In this document: positions 17,015-24,799 of the stretch, piece after piece
Position numbering within the stretch: position 1 is the stretch's first letter
Layout of the letters: the number at the start of each line of letters is the position of its first letter
Origin: CAZRWH01 sp964603905
Lineage (GTDB): Bacteria; Patescibacteriota; Gracilibacteria; UBA1369; UBA12470
Direction: 5' to 3'
NCBI GenBank assembly: GCA_964603905.1
Contig: CAZRWH010000002.1
Coordinates: forward strand, 1-64,000
Length of the DNA: 64,000 bases
Position numbers and translations under genes: made by a program
The notes under the pieces: generated by a model
Told to the model about the DNA's origin: nothing
Seen by the model: only the letters and a program-made list of their open reading frames with translations
The model's database searches: none

Positions 17015-17716
17015 ATGAAACAGCTTTCGGTCATCATACCGGCCTACAACGAGGAAAAAGTAATTTTTAAAAACCTGAAGCAAGTTGAATCTTATTTAAA
17101 AAGGAATTTTGATAAGCACGAAATTATTGTTGTAAACGACGGTTCATCTGATAAAACTGCCGATGAAGTTAGAAAATTTGGGAAAGCAAAACTTGTTACA
17201 TACAAAAAAAACCGAGGGAAAGGCTACGCTGTTAAGAAAGGTGTTTTTAGGGCTAAATACGAGCATGTACTTTTCATGGATGCCGATCTTGCAACACCCG
17301 TTTCTGAGATCAAAAGGTTTGTCCCGTATGCTGATGACTTTGACGTTGTGATCGCATCACGAATGCTCCCTGATTCTGAAATAAAGTTAAAACAACCTTT
17401 TATACGCACCCTTCTTGGGACTACAGGCAAAAAAATTGTTAAATTCTTTTTGCTCGGCGACATAAATGATAGCCAATGTGGCTTCAAACTTTTTAAGCGC
17501 GATGTTGCAAGAAGACTTTTTGGCGGACTCACGATTGAACGCTGGGGTTTTGACTTCGAAATTCTTCACTCTGCGAACAAGCTAAGTCTCAAAATCAAAG
17601 AAGTGCCTGTTATTTGGTACTCAATGGAAGACAGCAAGCTAAAAATGACTGACTATATTACGACCCTAATTGATCTAATAAAACTGCGTCTTCGGCTGTT
17701 ATTTCGTAAATATTAA
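17015..17716 (+). CDS. GT2 glycosyltransferase, dolichyl-phosphate glucosyltransferase (ALG5)-like
   Basis: A 233-residue GT-A enzyme: VIIPAYNEEKVIFKNL at residues 7-22, VVNDGSSDKTADE, the metal-binding DAD in FMDADLATP near residue 90, IASRML, and DSQCGFKLFKRD near 153. The DADLATP form and QCGFKLF are typical of ALG5/DPG-synthase-like enzymes, which charge polyprenyl phosphate with glucose on the cytoplasmic face. The convergent PMT-like membrane transferase would be the natural user of such a lipid-linked donor, and the two genes overlap tail-to-tail by 59 bp. Confidence 0.9.
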   Translation: MKQLSVIIPAYNEEKVIFKNLKQVESYLKRNFDKHEIIVVNDGSSDKTADEVRKFGKAKLVTYKKNRGKGYAVKKGVFRAKYEHVLFMDADLATPVSEIKRFVPYADDFDVVIASRMLPDSEIKLKQPFIRTLLGTTGKKIVKFFLLGDINDSQCGFKLFKRDVARRLFGGLTIERWGFDFEILHSANKLSLKIKEVPVIWYSMEDSKLKMTDYITTLIDLIKLRLRLLFRKY

Positions 17717-19625
17717 ACCTCACAACTCCAGAGGCATTCTGGATCGTATAGACCGGTGATATCCCCGGAATTATTTGGTGTTTTGTTATGAGATATCCAT
17801 CAGTTGGACTCTCTAAAAATTCATCAAGTTTCATACTTGTATATTTCTCTTCGTATTCACCTTCGAAATAACTTTGTTTGACTGTGTGTTGAATATCCAA
17901 ATAGTACTGAACCAACATCTCGGAACTCATGTAGTTATCCAGATCCAAAATCAGTGTAGGGTTATCCAAGGCTTCTACATAATCTGCAAGTTCTTGCCAT
18001 CCATAACTCTCAACCCATGGTCGTGTCGATCGTGAATAATGATAATCCAAAGGTTCGATTGTTAGAGTTTCCCCCTTGTTACGTCCGCTATCTCCCCACT
18101 TGTCTGCTACTGCATATGTATTGGATATGTTTGTATTAAATGCAAAAAGCGCGCTGTACGAAACTAATGCTAGCAATACGATTGATCTTTTCAGTGTAAG
18201 TTTCTCAAGCATTACTCCTGTAAATAAAGCGAACGGTATTGTTAGAAACGGCAAGTAGTAAGCCCTCACTCCGCTGTATGAGAAGAACACTAGAGACACC
18301 ATCAAAAATATTAACTGTATTGTGACTGCATCTTTTATTTCTGATTTCTTAAGCTTCAAAATCGCGTAAATCGTTGCAACTATAAAAACTCCAAATATCC
18401 ATAACGAATATTGATCTATAAGAAGTTCGAACATCGTCCTTATGCTGTCCAATAATGTGTATCCTGCACTATGAGACTTCTCTGCTGTATATCCATATGG
18501 ATGATAAATTCCGAAAATCCTTGCAAAAAATATATCTAAATTACCTCTGGTTATATAGGCACCGACATTATAAAAAATCACAGGTGTAAATACGGCTATT
18601 GCTGCTGCGTAAATTTTAATAAGTTGCGGCCATGACTTTCGCGATCTAAGCAGAATAAAAATTAGAAAAACGCCTCCAACAAATCCAGCTACTATCTTTG
18701 ACAAAAGCAAAGCTCCCAGAAATAATCCCGAAATATATGCGTACCGATTTTCTTTGGATTTTATTAATTTTAATAAGAAATAAATCGCAAGAATTACAAA
18801 AAATGTAATAAAAACCTCTCTAAGAAAGATCCTACTTGTCCATATATGATAGTTAGAAACTGCCATTATTAACGCAGCTATAAACCCTATTCGTCGACTA
18901 AAAAATTCGCGGCCTAACAGATACAGCGCCAGAACGCAAAGAACACCAATAAACGCTGGGCCAAAACGCACAATCGACTCCGACATACCTTCAAAACCAT
19001 TTGGATTGAGAATCTGCATCGAAAAATGATTCAAAAATGATGATAATGGCGTGTGATCCTGAAATGAAAGTAAATACCCATTCCGCCCAGCAACAAAACC
19101 ATCAACTAAATAATAAGATCTATAACCTATATCGTATTCGTCACCGTTGAGATCTGCACGCCCCAGGCTAAGGAAGTTCATTATTGTTGATACAAAAAGA
19201 ATCGTACCTACCAAAATAGATTCGATTGAAATATCCAAACTTGGCATTCGAAACCATTGAGTTTTTCGTCTTCGAATCAAGGCTATCAATATCGTTAGCG
19301 CTGTAAGACCCGTCAACACACACATTCCTAACATCAGATGAGGGCCATATATCATCTTCGCTGAATTACCTTCTATCGCTGCAACTATTATTGCTGCTGG
19401 ATATGTCATTAATATGCTAAATCCCGCGCTCATCAGAACTCTTTCAAACCATTTTATCTCTATTTGTCTTGGAAAAAGTGCAACCGTCAAAGGGTACCCA
19501 CTCAAAAAGAAAATAAAAGGTATTCCTATCATCCATCTCAGATATTTCAATCCTTCAAAATTTGTTACTGATATTAATATCATCCCTATAATCAGTACCA
19601 CTAGAAGATCTCGATTTTTTTGCAT
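17658..19625 (-). CDS. Membrane glycosyltransferase of the PMT/ArnT (GT39/GT83) type
   Basis: A 655-residue polytopic protein with about 12-13 hydrophobic segments in the first 500 residues and a soluble C-terminal tail of about 150 residues. The first large loop carries the acidic motif ADLNGDEYDIGYRSYYLVDG near residue 175, matching the DE motif of lipid-phosphate-sugar-dependent mannosyl/aminoarabinosyl transferases, followed by HTPLSSFLNHF. Such enzymes transfer a sugar from polyprenyl phosphate to proteins or lipids on the outer side of the membrane. The ALG5-like gene opposite is the likely donor synthase. The acceptor is unknown, with surface or S-layer protein glycosylation possible. 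Confidence 0.8.
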   Translation of the reverse strand: MQKNRDLLVVLIIGMILISVTNFEGLKYLRWMIGIPFIFFLSGYPLTVALFPRQIEIKWFERVLMSAGFSILMTYPAAIIVAAIEGNSAKMIYGPHLMLGMCVLTGLTALTILIALIRRRKTQWFRMPSLDISIESILVGTILFVSTIMNFLSLGRADLNGDEYDIGYRSYYLVDGFVAGRNGYLLSFQDHTPLSSFLNHFSMQILNPNGFEGMSESIVRFGPAFIGVLCVLALYLLGREFFSRRIGFIAALIMAVSNYHIWTSRIFLREVFITFFVILAIYFLLKLIKSKENRYAYISGLFLGALLLSKIVAGFVGGVFLIFILLRSRKSWPQLIKIYAAAIAVFTPVIFYNVGAYITRGNLDIFFARIFGIYHPYGYTAEKSHSAGYTLLDSIRTMFELLIDQYSLWIFGVFIVATIYAILKLKKSEIKDAVTIQLIFLMVSLVFFSYSGVRAYYLPFLTIPFALFTGVMLEKLTLKRSIVLLALVSYSALFAFNTNISNTYAVADKWGDSGRNKGETLTIEPLDYHYSRSTRPWVESYGWQELADYVEALDNPTLILDLDNYMSSEMLVQYYLDIQHTVKQSYFEGEYEEKYTSMKLDEFLESPTDGYLITKHQIIPGISPVYTIQNASGVVRFNIYEITAEDAVLLDQLGS

Positions 19626-19703
19626 AACGTAATTTTTTGATTTTTTCTTGCTTATTTTAGCTTGCGAAAACCCTTTTGGCTATGTACGATTGAGCGCGTA
19701 AAA

Positions 19704-19803
19704 ATCATCATGAGTAGCAGAGGGAAACGGCCCGATGAAGCTACAGCAACCAGCGCAAGCGCAAAGGTGCTAAATCCGTCCCTGCGATGTAGGGGAAGAT
19801 GAC
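19704..19803 (+). promoter_or_regulatory. SAM-I (S-box) riboswitch aptamer
   Basis: The leader of metK matches the SAM-I aptamer core in order. P1 is TCATC (19705-19709) with GATGA (19798-19802). P2 is GTAGC with GCTAC. Then come AGGGAAACGGCCCGATGA, the conserved CAGCAACC, a P3 hairpin GCG-CAA-GCGC, the conserved AAGGTGCTAAATCC, and a P4 hairpin CCCTGC-GAT-GTAGGG before GAAGATGA. GGCCC can form the P2-loop pseudoknot. Position immediately upstream of SAM synthetase fits feedback repression by SAM. Confidence 0.92.
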
Positions 19804-19818
19804 ACAGCTAATGCTAAA

Positions 19819-19845
19819 AGTCTTCCTTCGCAGGGAGACTGTTTT
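19819..19845 (+). terminator. Riboswitch-controlled intrinsic terminator
   Basis: Hairpin AGTCTTCC / GGGAGACT (one T-G pair, loop TTCGCA) followed by GTTTTAAATT, 16 bp after the SAM-I aptamer and 27 bp before the metK ATG. The U-run is short. It is the likely expression platform for transcription attenuation when SAM is abundant. Confidence 0.75.
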
Positions 19846-19872
19846 AAATTAAAGCTCTTAACCACCAAAAAA

Positions 19873-21006
19873 ATGGCAACACACCTATTCACATCAGAGT
19901 CCGTCACAGAGGGACATCCGGATAAAATTGCGGATCAAATCTCTGATGCGATTCTTGACGATCTTTTCCGTCAAGACCCTATGAGTCGAGTAGCCTGCGA
20001 AACTGCAGTTAATACTGGACTTGTAGTTTTGTTTGGAGAAATCACCACAAAAGGGTACGCAGACATCCCGAAAATTGTCCGAAAAACTATAGAAAGAATC
20101 GGCTACGACGATGCGACTTATGGTTTCGACCACAAAGCCTGCAGCGTAATTACAGCTATCGACGAACAAAGTCCAGATATTGCGATGGGAGTTGATACCG
20201 GAGGAGCTGGAGACCAAGGAATGATGTTTGGATTTGCTGTAAACGAAACAGATGAGCTCATGCCAATGCCGATCACCTATGCACACAAACTAACTATGAA
20301 ATTGTCTGAGGTGAGGCGATCAAAAACACTTGGTTACCTTCGCCCAGACGGAAAAAGCCAAGTCACAGTTGAATACGAAGATGGCAAACCAAAAAGGATC
20401 CACACAGTTGTAATTTCTACTCAACATGGACCTGAAGTTGAACAACCACAGATCAAATCTGACATTATTGAACATGTGATCAAACCTGTTTGCGGTGATC
20501 TTCTTGATGAAAACACAATCTACCACGTCAATCCAACTGGAAAGTTCATCATCGGTGGCCCTCCAGGTGACGCCGGTCTAACTGGACGAAAAATTATTGT
20601 TGACACTTACGGAGGAATGGGACGTCACGGAGGTGGAGCTTTCTCTGGGAAAGACCCTTCAAAAGTTGATCGAAGTGCAGCTTACGCTTGTCGTCACGTT
20701 GCGAAAAACATTGTAGCAGCAGGTCTAGCTGACAAATGTGAGGTTCAAGTTTCTTACGCTATCGGTGTCAGGGAGCCTCTTTCTATTTTTGTTGAGACTT
20801 TTGGAACTGGAAAAGTGTCTGACGAAATTATTGCGAATCTCATTCGTGACAAGTTTGACCTTACCCCTGCAGGAATTATCGAGAAATATCAGTTGCGTCG
20901 TCCGATATTTGAAAAAACTGCAGCTTATGGACATTTCGGTCGTAATGATGCGGACTTTACTTGGGAAGCATTAGATATGGTTGAAGTTCTTAAGTCAGCT
21001 ATTTAA
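19873..21006 (+). CDS. metK: S-adenosylmethionine synthetase
   Basis: A 377-residue MetK forming SAM from methionine and ATP. Signature stretches are LFTSESVTEGHPDKIADQISDAILD (residues 5-29), GEITTKGYADIP, DEQSPDIAMGVD, TGGAGDQGMMFG (the GAGDQG motif), THVVIS-like IHTVVISTQHGPE, and PTGKFIIGGPPGDAGLTGRKIIVDTYGG, with GGGAFSGKDPSKVDRSAAY. Length is close to the usual 380-400. The ATG at 19873 follows the SAM-I riboswitch and its terminator, so expression should fall when SAM is high. A methyltransferase gene follows 12 bp downstream. Confidence 0.97.
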   Translation: MATHLFTSESVTEGHPDKIADQISDAILDDLFRQDPMSRVACETAVNTGLVVLFGEITTKGYADIPKIVRKTIERIGYDDATYGFDHKACSVITAIDEQSPDIAMGVDTGGAGDQGMMFGFAVNETDELMPMPITYAHKLTMKLSEVRRSKTLGYLRPDGKSQVTVEYEDGKPKRIHTVVISTQHGPEVEQPQIKSDIIEHVIKPVCGDLLDENTIYHVNPTGKFIIGGPPGDAGLTGRKIIVDTYGGMGRHGGGAFSGKDPSKVDRSAAYACRHVAKNIVAAGLADKCEVQVSYAIGVREPLSIFVETFGTGKVSDEIIANLIRDKFDLTPAGIIEKYQLRRPIFEKTAAYGHFGRNDADFTWEALDMVEVLKSAI

Positions 21007-21018
21007 GAAGAATTTTTT

Positions 21019-21900
21019 ATGACAAATTTAATCAAAAGGCATGCTTGTTCTTTATGTGGAAGCACCGATAAATCTTCTTTATTGTCGAAACCTTTCTTTG
21101 ATGAATCAGTTTGGAACTTTTTGGAAACTTATTACGAAAATCGTATTCCTAAAGAAATTTTTAAAGGGGAAGTTTTTGAAATTTTTAAATGCCAAAATTG
21201 TGGATTTATATGGCAGGCTGGTCATTTGAATGAAGCATTAATGTCTGAATTATATGGCTCATGGATTTCCACAAAAGATAGTCTTGCAAAAAAACAAAAC
21301 AACCTAAATGGATTTGCTTTTGGTTATGTTGCAGAGGCATCAGCTATCGCCTCTTTAATCAAAAAGGCCCCTTCAAGTATTGACGTTCTAGATTTCGGAA
21401 TGGGCTGGGGTTATTGGCTGATGACGGCAAAACTATTTGGGTACAATGTTAGTGGGTTTGAAGTTTCTAAAGAGCGCATTGAATTCGCAAAAAACAATGG
21501 CCTTGAGGTTATTTTAGATTTAGCAAATAAAAAATTCGACTTTATTAATGCTGAACAAGTTTTTGAACACGTCGATAATCCGCTCCAAACTTTGAAGGAC
21601 TTAGTTGAAACTCTTAATCCAGACGGTGTTATCCGCATATCTGTACCAAATGGAGCGGACATTGAACGAGAGTGCAAAAAATCAACCTGGAAGGCTTCGA
21701 AAAACGCTATTCATCCCCTAGAACATATTAACTGTTTTACTCATTCGTCATTAAAGACTTTGGCCAAAAACGCTGGACTTACTTTTATTAAACAGCCTAT
21801 TCTCTCGGGCCCTAACTCTGGAATACTTGGCTCCTTGAAATCTTATATTGGTCGTTTCTACAGACAACATTTTGGGACTGTCCTCTATTTTAGACGTTAA
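21019..21900 (+). CDS. Zinc-ribbon + class I methyltransferase (C-methyltransferase-like)
   Basis: A 293-residue protein with two parts. Residues 8-65 form a zinc-ribbon-like module with CSLCGS and CQNCGFIW, as in sugar C-methyltransferases. From about residue 115 a SAM-binding Rossmann domain follows: VLDFGMGWGYWLMTAKLFGY, the acidic GFEVSKERI, FINAEQVFEHVDNPLQTL and LNPDGVIRISVPNG. Likely methyl acceptor is a nucleotide sugar or small metabolite. It lies 12 bp after metK and is followed by a strong terminator, so both probably share the SAM-controlled transcript, coupling cofactor and consumer. Confidence 0.85.
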   Translation: MTNLIKRHACSLCGSTDKSSLLSKPFFDESVWNFLETYYENRIPKEIFKGEVFEIFKCQNCGFIWQAGHLNEALMSELYGSWISTKDSLAKKQNNLNGFAFGYVAEASAIASLIKKAPSSIDVLDFGMGWGYWLMTAKLFGYNVSGFEVSKERIEFAKNNGLEVILDLANKKFDFINAEQVFEHVDNPLQTLKDLVETLNPDGVIRISVPNGADIERECKKSTWKASKNAIHPLEHINCFTHSSLKTLAKNAGLTFIKQPILSGPNSGILGSLKSYIGRFYRQHFGTVLYFRR

Positions 21901-21911
21901 GTATTTATATA

Positions 21912-21945
21912 AAAAAAGCCCCGCCGAAAGGCAGGGCTTTTTTGT
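21912..21945. terminator. Bidirectional intrinsic terminator
   Basis: Stem AGCCCCGCC-GAAA-GGCAGGGCT-like flanked by an A-run on the left and T-run on the right, so it can work for the plus-strand methyltransferase and for the convergent minus-strand gene ending at 21957. Confidence 0.9.
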
Positions 21946-21956
21946 TTACTGTATTT

Positions 21957-22394
21957 CTAAGCACTCATTTTCTCTAGATGCATGTCTGTTAATTTATTTA
22001 CAACTGCACTGTCTAATGGCTCATTGTCCCTTTCGTTAAGTGGATTTAGGATTAGAGGATTACGATTTCCTTGCGCTTTGTGCTCTGTTGTAGCGCTGAT
22101 GTATTGCTGCATATCTCCTCCAAATCTTTCCATAGCAATCCATACCGCCCACTCTTCAAGAGTTAATTTGCTATCAGTTCTACTTGGGAAGTTACCAAAA
22201 GGATCTCCCGTACTAATACGGTTCAATACATCTGCAACCCTTGCTTTGATCGCATCTCCTTCTGTGAACGTTTCGTTTTCAAGTCCGCCTTCTGGCATTT
22301 CACCCTTAAATCTTTTTAAGGCGATCAATACTGCGTGGTCTTGAGCTGACATAAAATTTTTGTCCCTACTGACGCTTCTTTTTTCTGGTGTCAT
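21957..22394 (-). CDS. Hypothetical protein with an internal duplicated helix motif
   Basis: A 145-residue soluble protein of unknown function. Two segments resemble each other: HAVLIALKRFKGEM near residue 20 and WAVWIAMERFGGDM near residue 85. Each is associated with a short hydrophilic stretch, suggesting a tandem duplication of an AVxIAxxRFxGxM helix unit. I chose the ATG at 22394 rather than an in-frame ATG at 22451, because a good promoter (22424-22451) lies between them. No signal peptide or membrane segment is visible. It is adjacent to two further orphan genes on the same strand but has its own promoter. Confidence 0.7.
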   Translation of the reverse strand: MTPEKRSVSRDKNFMSAQDHAVLIALKRFKGEMPEGGLENETFTEGDAIKARVADVLNRISTGDPFGNFPSRTDSKLTLEEWAVWIAMERFGGDMQQYISATTEHKAQGNRNPLILNPLNERDNEPLDSAVVNKLTDMHLEKMSA

Positions 22395-22423
22395 TTTGAA
22401 TTTGATTATTGACAAAGAAGGGT

Positions 22424-22451
22424 ATTTTACATGTTTTGACGAATTAGTCAA
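22424..22451 (-). promoter_or_regulatory. Promoter of the 21957-22394 gene
   Basis: On the minus strand TTGACT (22446-22451) and TAAAAT (22424-22429) with a 16 bp spacer; the ATG is 30 bp downstream of the -10. Confidence 0.65.
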
Positions 22452-22460
22452 GCCTTTCTC

Positions 22461-22934
22461 CTATGCCGAATCGTATAACATGAACATTGCTATGAGATCC
22501 ATATCTTCTAGCAGTTTTTCGTAATCCTCTTTTGGATCGATTGGACCTCTCTCATGAAATGGCTCCAAAGAGTAATATAGCGTAACTCCTGCGTTCCAAT
22601 TGCCAACAACCCTTACTCCCCAGTTAAAATTTGTTGTTCTAGATAGATCGTCTAATGTATGTGTCAAATCTATTAACTTCCCATGATCCGCTGGTTGGTG
22701 AAAAAATATTCTTGGCAAATACGCACCATGTCCTTCGCATCCTCCAAAAGTAACCAGCCCGTGATCTGTAAGTACTTGGCATAGACGAACCATTCGCTGG
22801 TCATCAATGTGGAGTTTCACTATCAACTCTCTGTACATTTGGATTGCTTCATCAATGTCTTTTGGAAGAGCATCGCGTGCTTCAAGATTCGCTCTTAATG
22901 AATCCATCCTTGATTCTAAATTGTCTAAAGTCAT
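22461..22934 (-). CDS. Hypothetical protein with FGGCEGHGAYLPRIFF motif
   Basis: A 157-residue soluble protein, not assigned to a named family. The N-terminal 60 residues look helical (NLESRMDSLRANLEARD). A central Gly/Cys/His-rich segment FGGCEGHGAYLPRIFF near residue 78 stands out as a possible active or metal-binding site; similar CEGHG motifs occur in short uncharacterised bacterial and phage proteins. The stop lies upstream of the promoter of the next gene, and its own start is 3 bp from the stop of the 22938-23396 gene, so those two are probably co-transcribed. Confidence 0.65.
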   Translation of the reverse strand: MTLDNLESRMDSLRANLEARDALPKDIDEAIQMYRELIVKLHIDDQRMVRLCQVLTDHGLVTFGGCEGHGAYLPRIFFHQPADHGKLIDLTHTLDDLSRTTNFNWGVRVVGNWNAGVTLYYSLEPFHERGPIDPKEDYEKLLEDMDLIAMFMLYDSA

Positions 22935-22937
22935 AGG

Positions 22938-23396
22938 TTAGCTGTTTTTTGTATTTTCATACCATTCTTTGTATCGCTTCGCGAAGTTTGCGCCGTTGCT
23001 TTCCACTATTAGGAACTCTATTTCATGCGCTCTTTGGTGTGAGCCGCGTACGATTTCTTCGTACTCATGGATTACACAAGGGCGTCTAAACTCCTCTGGC
23101 ACTTGATCTTCAATAATGCAAATTATTATGCTTCCACTTATTAAAGCAGATTTAAGCAGGTCTCTATTCCCGAAGCTATACAAAAGTTGCACTTTCTCAA
23201 GCACCTCAGGTTCATAAACTGCAAATGCCCCTCTCTGATACGATTGTTCTGCTGGCAGGTCTGCGCTGTTGATTAACAGATATGGCACAACTATGCTATC
23301 GTATCGAATTGTCTTAATACTCTTTTCTTGTTTTGCCTTTTCAAACAGGTCGTCTATCTGCCTGGCCCATTGTGGTGTTTGCGGTGCTTCCCTCAT
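22938..23396 (-). CDS. Hypothetical protein
   Basis: About 152 residues, soluble, no family recognised. It has a hydrophobic core strand LISGSIIICIIEDQVPEEF and ends with an acidic/aromatic helix FAKRYKEWYENTKNS. The ATG at 23396 is preferred over an in-frame TTG six bases upstream. A promoter with TTGACA lies 48-53 bp upstream. It leads a two-gene unit with the 22461-22934 gene (3 bp gap). Confidence 0.65.
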   Translation of the reverse strand: MREAPQTPQWARQIDDLFEKAKQEKSIKTIRYDSIVVPYLLINSADLPAEQSYQRGAFAVYEPEVLEKVQLLYSFGNRDLLKSALISGSIIICIIEDQVPEEFRRPCVIHEYEEIVRGSHQRAHEIEFLIVESNGANFAKRYKEWYENTKNS

Positions 23397-23420
23397 GTAC
23401 AAATTTCGAAATAGTTGTAT

Positions 23421-23449
23421 TTTTTATATCATTAACCTGTTCTTGTCAA
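23421..23449 (-). promoter_or_regulatory. Promoter of the 22938-23396 gene
   Basis: Perfect TTGACA on the minus strand (23444-23449). The -10 is less certain: TATAAA at 15 bp or TAAAAA at 17 bp spacing. Confidence 0.6.
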
Positions 23450-23514
23450 ATTTTGCTGCTTGATTTTCGCCTGTAAACATGCCATTATGCTCCCCTTTAA
23501 AACAATATTTACAA

Positions 23515-23727
23515 ATGGTTGATAAGTTATCTGCATGGTTTGACTCCTCTGAAAGTATGAATATCGACAATCCAGCTCCATATGATGGACCTCCTTTGCC
23601 GGATTTGCCGACAGTTGATAGAGTTGGAGAGTGGATAATGAATGGCAATGCGGATACTCAATTCCACGATAAAGTAAGATCGTTCGAAGAGACTGCCATC
23701 TCTGTAAACCAACTTTTGGAAGACTAG
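23515..23727 (+). CDS. Small acidic hypothetical protein
   Basis: A 70-residue protein MVDKLSAWFDSSESMNID..., proline-rich in the middle (PYDGPPLPDLPTVD) and strongly acidic. Two longer antisense frames over the same bases look like shadows. The ATG at 23515 follows TTTACAA with no clear ribosome binding site. It sits divergently from the two-gene orphan unit and 51 bp before the GT2 gene. Function unknown; coding status moderately likely. Confidence 0.45.
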   Translation: MVDKLSAWFDSSESMNIDNPAPYDGPPLPDLPTVDRVGEWIMNGNADTQFHDKVRSFEETAISVNQLLED

Positions 23728-23778
23728 TGCCTGTTAAGGCTTGCATTTCAAACCTGGAAATGGGATTATTTGCGTTGT

Positions 23779-24465
23779 ATGAAAACAAACAAATCCCAAA
23801 TCGGTCTTGTCATCCCAGCCTTCAATGAAGGCAAGGTTATTGGTGCCGTTCTTGAGAACCTCAAGAAAAATGGCTATGACAACATAATCGTAATTGATGA
23901 TGGGAGTTCAGATAACACCTATGAAATTGCCAAGAATGCAGGCGTTAATGTCCTTCAACACAGCATAAATCGTGGGCTTGGTGGAGCACTTGGAACAGGT
24001 TTAGCAGCAGGTGTACGCAAAGGTTATGATGTCGTTATAACTTTTGATGCTGACGGACAGCATGCTGTTGCGGATATCGAACGTGTTGCAGCTCCAATTT
24101 TGCAAGGGAAATATGACGTTGTGATTGGCTCTCGACTAAAAAACCATGATGGAATGCCTTGGTATCGTGTCATGATGAATATGGTTGGGAATTTCATTAC
24201 TTATGCTCTTTTTGGAATCTGGTGCTCGGATACTCAGTCTGGTTTGCGTGCTTTTTCTCTTGATGCTGCACGACAAATTCAGATACGGACAAACCGAATG
24301 GAAGTTAGTTCAGAGATCATTAGAGAAATTGGACGCCGTAATTTAAATATGAAAGAAGTGCCAATTAAGGCTATTTATACAGACTACTCTCTCTCAAAAG
24401 GGCAAAGTCTGTTTACTGGCGTCAAAACCCTTTTTAAGCTAATCTTGCACCGTTTAATGCATTAA
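23779..24465 (+). CDS. GT2 glycosyltransferase, polyprenyl-phosphate mannosyltransferase (DPM1)-like
   Basis: A 228-residue GT-A enzyme: GLVIPAFNEGKVIGAVLENL at its N-terminus, VIDDGSSDNTYEIA, GLGGALGTGLAAG, the metal-binding FDADGQH near residue 93, VIGSRL and DTQSGLRAFS. The DADGQH and TQSGLR forms are typical of small single-domain DPM1-like enzymes. ATG at 23779 is chosen over an in-frame TTG nine bases upstream. It leads a three-gene unit with DUF2304 (1 bp gap) and GT4, a common pairing in bacterial surface-glycan loci. Confidence 0.9.
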   Translation: MKTNKSQIGLVIPAFNEGKVIGAVLENLKKNGYDNIIVIDDGSSDNTYEIAKNAGVNVLQHSINRGLGGALGTGLAAGVRKGYDVVITFDADGQHAVADIERVAAPILQGKYDVVIGSRLKNHDGMPWYRVMMNMVGNFITYALFGIWCSDTQSGLRAFSLDAARQIQIRTNRMEVSSEIIREIGRRNLNMKEVPIKAIYTDYSLSKGQSLFTGVKTLFKLILHRLMH

Positions 24466-24466
24466 A

Positions 24467-24799
24467 ATGACATCAATTCACTTCATTATTTCAGTTTTCG
24501 TTATCTTCGCTATGAGTCGCACATATTTGCGACTTAAAGAAGGCAATATGAATACGCTTTCATTCGTTTTTTGGATGATAAATTGGATTTTGGTTGGAGT
24601 CATAGCTTTTTGGCCTGGCGTTACTCAACAAATTGCTGAGTTTCTTGGTATTGAACGTGGAATTGACGCGATTGTTTATTTTTCAATCGTTCTGCTTTTC
24701 TATCTGATTTATAGATCTTATGTAAAAATTGAACACCTAGATCAACAGATCACCAAGGTTGTTCGCAACGAGGCTCTTAATGAATTCAAAGAAAAGTAA
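24467..24799 (+). CDS. DUF2304-family small membrane protein
   Basis: A 110-residue protein with three hydrophobic segments (about residues 3-17, 30-50 and 65-85) and a charged C-terminal tail with a heptad-like pattern. Length, topology and position directly after a DPM1-like GT2 gene match DUF2304, which commonly accompanies such transferases and may anchor or modulate them. It starts 1 bp after the GT2 stop and overlaps the GT4 start by 20 bp, implying tight co-translation. Confidence 0.82.
   Translation: MTSIHFIISVFVIFAMSRTYLRLKEGNMNTLSFVFWMINWILVGVIAFWPGVTQQIAEFLGIERGIDAIVYFSIVLLFYLIYRSYVKIEHLDQQITKVVRNEALNEFKEK

Noticed and set aside
23432..23788. 118-residue minus-strand frame
   Set aside because: Lies over the small gene at 23515 and the upstream region of the GT2 gene, with no promoter and unlikely composition. 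The plus-strand small gene is only slightly better supported.
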